Assembly (NCBI RefSeq): GCF_022605165.1
Contig: NC_063068.1
Location: 1,736,001 to 1,800,000, forward strand
Reading direction: 5' to 3'
DNA: 64,000 nt
From: Purpureocillium takamizusanense
Lineage: Eukaryota > Ascomycota > Sordariomycetes > Hypocreales > Ophiocordycipitaceae
A program made the translations under genes and the position numbers. Under the pieces are notes generated by a model. The model did no database searches, had not been told where the DNA came from, and saw nothing but the letters and a program-made list of their open reading frames with translations. Shown piece after piece: positions 55,334 through 64,000 of the stretch (position 1 is its first letter; each line of letters opens with the position of its first letter).

Positions 55334-56773
55334 ATGGCGGAAGGCGGCGAGATGCCCGACCTGCAGCACCACCACCGCGCCGAGAAGCCCAAGGCGCTCG
55401 ACATCCCGCCGCCGCTCGAGCATGTCGCGACGCTCTCCTCGCCGGTCGTGGACGGCCCGCCTCCGACCCTCCTCAACAACCGCCGACGCGGCTCGCTCGA
55501 CCTCGACGACTACTTCACGGGCCCGCGCGACATCCAGAAGCACTCCAAGTGGCCCATCTTCCTGCAGATGCACGGCAGCATCCTGCCCAAGCTCATCCTG
55601 CCGCTCATCTTCGTCAGCGGCTGGTCCACGGCCGTCACCTGCATCCACGAGCTGGCGCACGACGTTGGCATCAACTCGGTCCTCCTCACCGTGCTCGGTT
55701 TCGTCGTCGGTCTCGGCCTCTCGTTCCGAAACTCGACTGCCTACGAGCGCTATGCCGAGGGCCGCAAGTACTGGGCTTCCGTCGTCCAGTCCTCGCAGAT
55801 CCTCGGCCGCATCTTTTGGATTCACGCCGTCGAGCGCGACGACCAGGACAAGCGCGAGCAGATTCTCCGCAAGCTCAGCTCCATGAACCTCATCGTGGCC
55901 TTTGCCATCTCTCTCAAGCACAGCCTTCGCTTCGAGCCGTATACCGCCTACCCGGACCTCCAGCACCTCATCGCCCACCTCGACACGTTTGCCCGCACCG
56001 CCACGGAGACGGCTGGCCCTGCTGCCGCTGGCGCGGACGGGCGCAAGAAGAAGTTCTTCCGCGAGATCGGCGAGTACCTTGGCGTCTCCTTTGCCGCCAG
56101 CAACCCGCGCAAGACGCTCAAGCGCGCCACGCAACCCCTGGGCAACCTGCCGCTCGAAGTCCTCAATCACATCGCCGTCACCATCGACATGCTCGTCCGC
56201 AACGACCAGCTGCGCGTCCCTATGCAGCAGACGCTCGCTTACAACAACCTCTCCGCTCTCAACGATGCCCTCATCGGCACGGAGCGCGTTCTCTCCACCC
56301 CCCTCCCGATTGCATACACCATTGCCATCTCGCAAATCACCTGGCTCTACGTCGCCGTCCTCCCGTTCCAGCTCGTCAAGCTTCTTGATTGGATCGCCAT
56401 CCCGGCCACCATCGGCGCCAGCTTCATCATCCTGGGCCTCCTGTTCATCGGCCGCGAGATCGAGAACCCCTTTGGCCAGGACGTCAACGACCTGCCCCTG
56501 GACAGCTACTGCGAGCAGATCGCCGCCGACATGGACATCATCGCCTCGTACGACAAGCAGGAACCCGAGGCCTTCCTTTTCCGCCCTACCAACCTGCCGC
56601 TCTACCCCATCAGCACCGCTCCCGTGAGCGTCTGGATGCATCGCTCTGAGGAGCGCCTGCGCGAAACCATCAAGACCAAGCCGGCCAAGGCGTTTGAGTG
56701 GAGGAAATGGGGTCTCAAGGGGACTGCCGCCAATAGTGGTGCAACGAGCTTGCACGGCGATCATAACGTGTGA
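55334..56773 (+). CDS. Bestrophin-like anion channel (UPF0187/RFP-TM family)
   Basis: An intronless frame of 479 residues. The family markers are 'SFRNSTAYERYAEGRKYWA' in the first membrane-proximal region (about 130-148) and 'GREIENPFGQDVNDLPLD' near residues 375-392, the fungal/bacterial bestrophin signature. Four hydrophobic segments fall at about 84-102, 113-128, 325-345 and 350-372. An insert with a Gly/Ala run and KKK sits near 230-240. Related proteins form pentameric chloride or other anion channels; the fungal members are poorly studied, and localisation to plasma or mitochondrial membrane is unresolved. The start at MAEGGEMPDLQ follows a pyrimidine-rich leader. Confidence 0.92.
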   Translation: MAEGGEMPDLQHHHRAEKPKALDIPPPLEHVATLSSPVVDGPPPTLLNNRRRGSLDLDDYFTGPRDIQKHSKWPIFLQMHGSILPKLILPLIFVSGWSTAVTCIHELAHDVGINSVLLTVLGFVVGLGLSFRNSTAYERYAEGRKYWASVVQSSQILGRIFWIHAVERDDQDKREQILRKLSSMNLIVAFAISLKHSLRFEPYTAYPDLQHLIAHLDTFARTATETAGPAAAGADGRKKKFFREIGEYLGVSFAASNPRKTLKRATQPLGNLPLEVLNHIAVTIDMLVRNDQLRVPMQQTLAYNNLSALNDALIGTERVLSTPLPIAYTIAISQITWLYVAVLPFQLVKLLDWIAIPATIGASFIILGLLFIGREIENPFGQDVNDLPLDSYCEQIAADMDIIASYDKQEPEAFLFRPTNLPLYPISTAPVSVWMHRSEERLRETIKTKPAKAFEWRKWGLKGTAANSGATSLHGDHNV

Positions 56774-57087
56774 TCTGTTTTTTTTGGCGCATTTGCGCGA
56801 GCACGCAGCATCTTTCTTCTCGTGTCAGTCAAAGCATCATTGGTTAACAAAAGGGGCGAGTTGGCGGCGTTTTTGTCTCTAGATCAGATTGTTGAGCGAC
56901 GGATTTTCGGTTGACAAAAATGCCCATGTATTGGCATGTATAATTAGTTCAATACAAACAACTGGCTAATGCCATGTCTAGTCATACTCAAAAGTTGGCG
57001 GAATGGCTGCCTTTTGCTTCCCCCTTTTTCGTCATCTTATGACGGCGTATATCTACCGTCTCCCCTCTCCCCCTGGCACCTCCCGTC
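56774..57087. other. Convergent 3' intergenic region
   Basis: AT-rich 3' flanks of the bestrophin-like gene (+) and the MFS transporter gene (-). Nothing else was seen. Confidence 0.5.
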
Positions 57088-58731
57088 TCATCTTGCGACA
57101 GCCTGTGCCAGCCTCTTGTCGGCCGGCATGCGCTTCAGCACAAACAACAGGGACGCCGAGATGGGCACCAGTAGCACCCAGGCCAGATGCCCGTAGAAGA
57201 TCTGGTTCCGCACGCCCACAGCGTAGATGGCGGTCGACGCGCCCGGCGCCAGGGAGCGTATCGCGCTGGTGCACGTCAGCGCGATGGCGTTGAGCGTACC
57301 CAGCAGATGGGGATCGGGCGCCACGTCGTTGAGCGCCAGCTGGACCGCGGTGAAGGACATGGACACGCCCGGGCCGATGAAGACGACGATCGAGCCCAGG
57401 ATCCAGAACCATACCATGGCGGCGTCGGTGTGGCTCCGCAGCAGCCCGTTCATCACCATGTACCCGATGAAGAAGAAGGGATACGCAATGACGCACAGGC
57501 GCAGCACGCCGTTGGTGCCCATCCGGCGCTGCAGCAGCGGAAAGGCCAGCAGGAGCCAGAGCGCCTGGCTGGCTCCCTGCGCGGCCATGTACATGGAGAT
57601 CTGGAACGCGTTGCAGCCCAGACCGCCGAGCGAGACGGGCGTGTACAGCGCGACGGGCAAGATGGCGGTAAAGGCAAAGGCCAGGAGCATGATGTGCCCG
57701 TACGTCCAGAGGACGACGGTGACGTTGGGAGCCCTGGTGAGCTGCCACAGCGACATCTTGACAAGCTCCCCGTCGACGTGACCATTGCCGTCCTCATTGT
57801 AGTTTACCAATGCGCCGCTGCTGCCTTGGAGCGTATCCGGCGCCTTGCTCTTCTTGAGCGTCTCGTCAAGAAACAGCAACGACGTCAGGGCCCCAGTCGC
57901 GCTGATGGCTCCGACAACGAACCCGGGCAGCGCGTACGGGTAGTCCCTGAAGAATTGGTTGTCGCCAAAGACGCCAGGATACTGTTCCGCGGGGTCGGCC
58001 AAGGCACCGCCGAGGATGGGGCCCAGGAAGATGCCCACGTTGCCCGCAAAGGCGAACCAGCTGAAGATGACGGCCTGCGTCTCGGGGGTGCTGTGGTCGC
58101 CCATCATGGTGCGGATGATGAGGCTCGAGCCGGAGAAGACGCCCGCCAGGCTGCGGAACAGAATCATCTGCCAGATGGAGCGGGCGACGCCGAAGAGCGC
58201 GGGGCCAATGGTCATGCCGACGAGGCTGACGAGGAGGATGGGCTTGCGGCCGACGCGGTCGGCGAGGAGGCCCCAGAAGATGAGCACGACCATCTGCGTC
58301 GCCGAGAAGATGCTCTCGATGAGCCCGCTGTAGAAGCCGACGTCCGACTCGGGCAGCCGGCCGTTCTGCTGCACCATCTGCGCGATGAAGGGGAAGATGG
58401 AGAAGAAGGCGATGGGCTCCATCATGCGCGCGTAGCAGAGGAGGAAGATTTGCAACTTGGGCAGCGGCTTGCCCTTGTTGAGGCCGTCCTGCGCGACCCC
58501 AGCATCAGCCGACAAGCAGCCTCGGCTGTCGAGGGAGTCGTCCTCGTCGTCGTCCTTGCGACTGCGAACCAGCAGAGACGCAGCGGCTTCCGTGTCGCCG
58601 TCGTCCGGGGCGAGCTGTCTCCCGGCCAGCAGGGGCGTTGTCTCGGTGGCATCACGGGCCTCCTCAGGGTTGTCGGCCGGAGCCGGCGGGCGCGGGTCGG
58701 ACGGCCGCCGCCCGGCCTTGATGGACACCAT
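57088..58731 (-). CDS. MFS transporter (DHA1 type)
   Basis: An intronless frame of 547 residues. An acidic, disordered cytosolic N terminus (about 1-90) contains an ETTPLL motif that resembles a dileucine-type sorting signal. Twelve hydrophobic helices follow. Motif A is 'GLLADRVGRKPILLV' between helices 2 and 3, and a motif C-like Gly-rich helix 5 reads 'GNVGIFLGPILGG'. A central acidic loop follows helix 6. The pattern fits the DHA1/zinc-induced-facilitator-like subgroup (yeast YCR023C-like), whose members are mostly vacuolar or plasma-membrane exporters. The ETTPLL motif would fit a vacuolar location, but that is inference. Substrate unknown. Confidence 0.9.
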   Translation of the reverse strand: MVSIKAGRRPSDPRPPAPADNPEEARDATETTPLLAGRQLAPDDGDTEAAASLLVRSRKDDDEDDSLDSRGCLSADAGVAQDGLNKGKPLPKLQIFLLCYARMMEPIAFFSIFPFIAQMVQQNGRLPESDVGFYSGLIESIFSATQMVVLIFWGLLADRVGRKPILLVSLVGMTIGPALFGVARSIWQMILFRSLAGVFSGSSLIIRTMMGDHSTPETQAVIFSWFAFAGNVGIFLGPILGGALADPAEQYPGVFGDNQFFRDYPYALPGFVVGAISATGALTSLLFLDETLKKSKAPDTLQGSSGALVNYNEDGNGHVDGELVKMSLWQLTRAPNVTVVLWTYGHIMLLAFAFTAILPVALYTPVSLGGLGCNAFQISMYMAAQGASQALWLLLAFPLLQRRMGTNGVLRLCVIAYPFFFIGYMVMNGLLRSHTDAAMVWFWILGSIVVFIGPGVSMSFTAVQLALNDVAPDPHLLGTLNAIALTCTSAIRSLAPGASTAIYAVGVRNQIFYGHLAWVLLVPISASLLFVLKRMPADKRLAQAVAR

Positions 58732-61700
58732 TCGATGGTGTTTGAGCGTCGCCCGACGGTGGTTTAGCGGCGGTGGAGGGAAAGGCTCGGTTCACTTCAG
58801 TCGGCAACAACCTGAGTGTCCCCTTTGAGGTTGAAGTCGCGAGAGACGCCTAGTGCGATTCTTGAGTCTGGCGGAAAGGTTTCGTTATCATACTCCTCAT
58901 CCCCTAATAAGAACTAACCTTACTTACTACATGTCCCGAACTAGCAAGTGAGCATGCCGCCACCAGGCATGCAGCTACGACGTACGAAGTCCGTGTGGGT
59001 GCGCCCGCCCGCCCGTCCGCCCCCCTTTGACCCCAGAGTGCCAGACAGCGCGCGTCAATGATTATGCCATTTAGCCGACACTCCTCACTGCGTCAACTAA
59101 GTCAAAAAGCAAACTAACGCAAGCAGGGTACTGTAACCGGGGTGTGCCGCAGCCGGTGAAGAAGACATACATATTCGTACGAAGCACAGCCGCCCGTGCT
59201 GCCAATTCGATTGATTGATCATGGCCCCTTTGGCAATCACCAGACACAACATGGCCCATGTCGGCCCCGAAGCGGGAAAGCATTGAGAGGCGCGCCGCGA
59301 GCGCCCCGGTCCGCCATATATCTTCAGCGGGTTTTGCGGTTTGCCCCATATGTTACACACGGGGCGCGGCGGCGTAGAAAATGTCTCACGGGCGGGATGG
59401 CAACGCTGTGAGACCAGGACAACATGGCGAAGTTGTACCCATGCTACGTACGTACGTATTGCAGTGGATGGGAAGGGGGGATGCTTTGACAGGCAAGGTA
59501 AGGGCTCGATGTTGGTCGACTCCGCATACTGTATGGTTCTCCAAGAGTCCCCTGTCACAAAGCATGGTTCATGGTTCTCTGCGAAAATTCTCCGTAGCTT
59601 TCTACGAATTGTAACGCCTTGCCCCGACGCATGGCTTCATACTGTCATGGCCGCCAGGGTGATGTGCCCAATGTCAGTTAGTTGTTGCCGCGATAACAAC
59701 GCGAGCACAGTTGACTTGAACTGCCCGATTTCATCCCCCCAATTTTCAGGTCACGTCTCCTGTTCAAGCGGTACGCGTTGGTCGGCGCTGGACCCACGAG
59801 CCGTGCCGGCGCTTATTAGAGTTCAAATTTGCCCAGCAAGTTGGTGGCGGCTTACGGCCTCCACGCAGCAACGTCGACCTGTCAGGTGACATCTCGGGTT
59901 TGGAGTCGGTGAGGGCGGCTTCTTCATGGCGGACATGGGGGCAAGTTTACTTTGGCTGGCCGGTCAAGGGGTGAGAGAGAGAGAGAGAGAGCTACGAGAA
60001 GAGACATGTCGTGACTTGACACCGGTCAATGTCATCAACTGATAGCGACCCGACAGGGAGTGTACATGAGCATGACAGGCCTAACCCCAGGGACAAACTG
60101 AAGCCGGGCATATTTCGCGTCAGTTCCGGCCGCACAGCCAACAAGTTATGTAGGTAGGGCTCGACAGCCAAACACTATGTATCTCTAAGACTGTTGGGGA
60201 GTGGCCAACATCGTGGCCGGGCCGCCTGCATCGAATCGAATGCATATGTTGTGATGGCGACCAACCCCGTTCCCTACATTGATACCACGCTGAGAATCGC
60301 CGGGGCCTCAATCAATGTCAGATTTTTTTTTTCTATGACGACAGTGCGAAACATGACATGGAAGGCCCCGGCATGTGCACGATAACCGGTTGCCGAGCCA
60401 AGGCCACAACCCTCCACCAGACCCGTGCCAGCTGTGCAGAGTCGTGCTCGTAGGCACCTATGCGCCCACGTCGTACAAACGGTGCCGCATCCAATCCCGT
60501 CCGGCCTCAAAGAAGGGAGGGGTGCGACATGGAGGAGCCGCGGCCCTATGAGAGCGACAGCTTTTCCTGTCCGCCAATTCCCATCGTTTCTTACATACGC
60601 CTGCCTTGGAGCTACAGCAGAACACATACTAGGGGCGTCAGTGTTATGTTGCTGTGGCGTACAACGGCTTCGTCGCAACCTCCAGTCTCCAACTGTGCGA
60701 CAAGGAAACGCGACGTATTGCCTGGATAGTATACGACAGACGTGAAAGTCCCTCGCCTATTGGTAGACACGGGTCAGTGACCCAGCATGAGTTGGCCCGC
60801 CGCATTGTGCAACATTTTGCATCACAAGACGTGCAAAACGGATGCCGCCTATATGCAATCGATACAGCAAAATATGAGCAGGCGCAACTTTGTGCCACCT
60901 TTTGCTAGGCTGCTCAAAATTGGATGTCCATGCTCAATACTAAAGTTGCGAACATGGCGATAACCACTCATCCTCATGATCCATGTATACGTTTTGTGTC
61001 TGAGGCGACTGCACCCGGCCAAAGACTAGATGCAAGATTGATGGCGTCCCAGGTGCCCTATACTTACACATCAGCCCTAAACGAGAGGCAGTTGCTTGAG
61101 TAACCCAACTTCTATGATGATCTCATAGTAGTTACTGCCATTGTTGTTTTCAATGCGTCAGTCAAGGCGCTTGTTCTTCAGCTACGTTCTGATGATGCTA
61201 ACTGTATTCCCAGGGGCCTTCAGAAGCCAAGGAAGGCAACATAAGGACACAATTGTCATGCCGGAACTATACTGCCTTGTGGCCTTGAATTCAGACATGG
61301 GTCATGTTGATGTCCGACACTTGCTTTGCTAGTGCGGCTTTATGATAACACTTGCAAAGTATTTAAGTGCGTTTCACAATCCATCTCAGCCGCACTCCAT
61401 GTCGACAGTACCTGCCTGTATGGGCTATTGTGTTGTCAACGGTAAGTTTCATGTTGGCTCTTGCCAAAACACAGCACCAGCAGTATATGTGGCTCAGAGC
61501 TGAGGGTAACGCCACAGGATTCGTGCACATTGAACTTTACATGACTTCTGCCCTACATGTAGTCGAGCGTGGCTGGGCTGGACCAAGGAACACGCAGTAC
61601 ATGTAACAACCTGTCGGCGCATCGTGACCAGCAGGAGCTTAATTGAATGGCGGGGCTGGAAGAGACATCAAGATGAGGGAGTTGGCTGCGCAGAAGCGCT

Positions 61701-62718
61701 GAGACATGCCGAGCTTGAAAGTCTGGACTCGCCCGCCACCGATTATCAAAGCCAGAATCATCGTTTCGTTGTCGGTGAACTCTTCATTCACGTTGCCGTC
61801 AAGACTTGGCACAAGCACAGGGCCAGGGCCAGCCGGTATCAGAATGATTTCGTGTTCGTTCCGCATGAAATTACTTGAATCGCACGCGTGGCACCAGCCC
61901 AGAGGAACGACATGAGAATGGAACGTCATGCCGTCCGCCATGGATCTCGCCCACGGACGTTTACACCAGCGCCATCTCGGTACCGACATGCCGGGAAGAA
62001 CACGGGCAGAGAGAACGAGAACCTCTCTCTCTGTTCCCCCACAATGTATGGAACACGTAGTAGCGAAAGCTGTGTGAGAGAATTGCCATGCGTGTCTCAC
62101 TCGGGGGAGAGAACTGTCTCCCAGCCCAGGTTTCATCAGTTGGCACCGCACCAGACCGCGCCCCCGGCAGACTCATGTGGCAACGGGAAACCTCAATGAG
62201 CGCAACGCGCCGGGCGTGGCCTGGGCGTGAGTGAGACAGGAACAGGGACCGAGGCGCTACAGGATGCGAACCGCAGCGTGCGCCGAAGCGAAACAGAAAC
62301 GACAAAAAAGAAAATTTGAGACGACATCAATAAGACTTGTTACGAAAGCGCTGACCCCCCTGGATTTTCTTGACTTTTTTTTTTAATTCTGGTGGTGCCT
62401 TGTCGGTCACATCTCGCAACATCGCCGGGTCAACGAACCAGGGAAAAAAGCAATACAGGTCTCTCTGTTTTACGAGATGGGAAAAGCTATGTACAAGATG
62501 ACGGGCGCAAATCTCTGCGCTTCTCGCTGGTGGGCGGCCCGCCCAGTCTGTCTGTCTGTCTGTCGCTGCTCAATCAACGAACGGCATCTCGCCATTGATG
62601 CAAAGAAGTGCGCAAATTGACCGAGGCGGCAGTGGAAAAAAAAAAAAAAAAAAAAAAAAGGCCGAGACACAACGGTCACAATGGTCGCCGCCTCAAGCCC
62701 GGATGTAACGGTTGCAAA
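58732..62718. other. 4-kb gene-free stretch
   Basis: This is the longest gap in the window. It contains a (GA)n run near 59971-59990, an A24 tract (62636-62659) and several short frames. One leftward frame (61639-62151) reads smoothly in its C-terminal 80 residues but matches nothing I know. No RNA gene or transposon feature was recognised. Confidence 0.4.
62636..62659. repeat. A24 homopolymer
   Basis: Twenty-four consecutive A lie 60 nt beyond the hydrolase stop codon (poly-T on its sense strand), probably in or near its 3' UTR. Confidence 0.85.
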
Positions 62719-64000
62719 TCACACCTCGGCCTTGAGAAAGTCGTGAATGGCCTTGTACGTGAATGCCGAGCTGTAGCCCAGGTTGAGACCATGGCCGGCC
62801 TCGGGCACAACGGTGGCGTTGAACGCCTTGGCCTTGCTGAAGCTGCGCTTGGACATGGCGAGTAAGTTGGGATAAGGCTCGGTGATGTTCATGGCCGCGA
62901 GGGGCTTGGTGTTGGTGCAGTCGCCACCGCAGAATGGCACGTCGCGGTCTGGTTTGAACCCGAATACATGTCAGTGGTCTGAGCCTCGAGAGAGAGACAG
63001 AGAAAGAGAAATGTAATGCACTATTAGTGGTACATACCTCCAGTGATTATGAGGACCGAGCCGGTAAACTTGTTCGTCATGCCCGTCGAGCCGACGGTGA
63101 GCAGCTCGCCCACAGCCGCAGGCTGGCCCTTTTGAGCAGCCACGCACAGCAAGTCGGGATCGAAGTCGTCGGGGCCGAAGAAGTCGATGTGGACGCCAAT
63201 GTCAGACTTGGGCGCGACGTAGCCGACCGCGTACTTGTCCTTGAGGTGGTGGTTCTCCTTGACCGGCGCAAAGTTGCTCCCCAGCGCGAAATTGCCCATG
63301 AAGCTCGGGACCTGGCTGAAGCCCGTAAGGACGATGCCGTTGGTGATGTCGGGATACCGGTCGACGAGGGCAAACGTCATGGCCGAGCCGAAGGAGTGGC
63401 CAACGTGGACCACCTTCTTGTGCTGCTGGGAGACGCCGGGGAGCTTGCCGCCCTTGACAATGTCCGTGAGGGCCTTGAGCGCGGCAACCTCGAGGAAGAT
63501 TTGGATGTCGTTGACCGGATCGCCGTGGGAGGAGGCGCCGATGCCCAGGCGGTCCCAGGACAGGGTCGAGTACTTTGCATCAAGAGCCTTGTTGACGTAG
63601 CTGTAGTTGTGGTTGTGGTAAGGAAAGTCCCAGTAGCTGCGGTCGAAGCCGACGCCGTGCGTCAAGATCTGGAGGCTGTCGCTGGGTCCGCCACTTGGTT
63701 CGCAGTAGGTTGTGGCGAGCGTGTAGTCGCCTTGGACCGTCTTGTACTACACGAGGGGACTCCTGTCAGCCATTGACCACACCACCACCACCAATGACAA
63801 GATATATATATATACATATATATATCACAAGTAAGAAAGACTTACACCCTTGAGAACGGTCTTTGTGTAGTTAAAGTTTTGCCTGGCGAGGCGGAGGAAG
63901 ACGTTTGTCACCTCGATCTCGGTCGCCGGCGGCTTGACGTCGAAGTCGCCATTGCGGGCGCTAATGCTAATGGGCACGTTGATGTTTCTGCAGTTTCTGG
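62719..64000 (-). CDS. Alpha/beta hydrolase, 5' part outside the window
   Basis: Three exon pieces are visible: 64000-63846 (partial), 63746-63038 and 62948-62719; splice phases agree. The visible protein (over 360 residues) has a nucleophile elbow GHSFGSA, an acid-bearing 'ITGDRDVPFCGGDC' spliced from exons, and the catalytic His in 'PEAGHGLNL', making a complete Ser-Asp-His triad. An oxyanion-loop segment reads 'LTHGVGFDRSYWDF'. Sequons (NIT, NAT, NYT) and several Cys suggest a secreted enzyme, but the N terminus with any signal peptide lies beyond 64000. The 99-nt first visible intron contains a TA repeat. Substrate class is unknown. Confidence 0.85.
63802..63825. repeat. TA-rich microsatellite inside a hydrolase intron
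   Basis: Twelve AT-type dinucleotides with a single C interruption lie within the intron 63747-63845. Confidence 0.85.

Noticed and set aside
55322..56764. A 480-codon open frame antisense to the bestrophin-like gene
   Set aside because: Its composition is Asp/Glu/Val/Gly/Arg-skewed, as expected from reading a GC-biased gene backwards. The sense strand has full family motifs. The matching length only reflects lack of stops in GC-rich DNA.
57187..58767. A 526-codon frame antisense to the MFS transporter
   Set aside because: Biased Glu/Gly/Asp/Arg/Ala content with no domain; the opposite strand encodes a complete 12-helix transporter.

Overview
The window is nuclear DNA of a filamentous ascomycete (Pezizomycotina, most likely Sordariomycetes and plausibly Hypocreales). 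The signs are short introns (about 44 to 291 nt) with GTRNGT donors and CTGAC/CTAAT-type branch sites, G/C-ending codons, and Pezizomycotina gene families (DUF8004, SigF-like NTF2-like, WSC, UreA/DUR3, sconB, Ro-2/dynactin p62). Lineage placement is inference; no marker in the window names a species.

I support 27 protein-coding genes and one tRNA gene on both strands. Exon structures were worked out by joining reading frames across consensus splice sites and checking that conserved motifs and phase are preserved. Layout: 0.4-5.3 kb holds a WD40 protein, a classical SDR, a small membrane protein and tRNA-Thr(AGT). 5.9-12.5 kb holds the urea transporter DUR3, the octanoyltransferase LIP2 and an orphan secreted protein with a polybasic tail. 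14.5-21.3 kb holds a flavin monooxygenase and an NTF2-like membrane protein that share a promoter, then a DUF8004 protein. 23.7-33.8 kb is the densest housekeeping block: dynactin p62, ribosomal protein eS7, a WSC-domain surface protein, a second SDR, twinfilin, and the mitochondrial succinate/fumarate carrier. 36.4-38.6 kb is the F-box/WD40 sulfur controller sconB/MET30. 41.4-49.5 kb holds a GNAT acetyltransferase, an 82-residue conserved small protein, a type II membrane protein, PUS1, MED22 and a type I-like membrane protein. 50.2-52.6 kb holds two neighbouring orphan genes. 55.3-58.7 kb is a bestrophin-like anion channel convergent with an MFS transporter. The window ends inside an alpha/beta hydrolase.

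No biosynthetic cluster core enzyme, transposon, CRISPR array or mobile element was recognised, and neighbouring genes do not form an obvious pathway; most are independent housekeeping or transport genes. Shared themes are nitrogen and sulfur nutrition (DUR3, sconB), mitochondrial metabolism (LIP2, SFC1) and cytoskeleton (dynactin p62, twinfilin). The parts least explained by known families are the 467-residue secreted protein (11.1-12.5 kb), the orphan pair (50.2-52.6 kb), oligo-C tracts that mostly lie on the sense strand ahead of genes, and a 4-kb gene-free stretch (58.7-62.7 kb).
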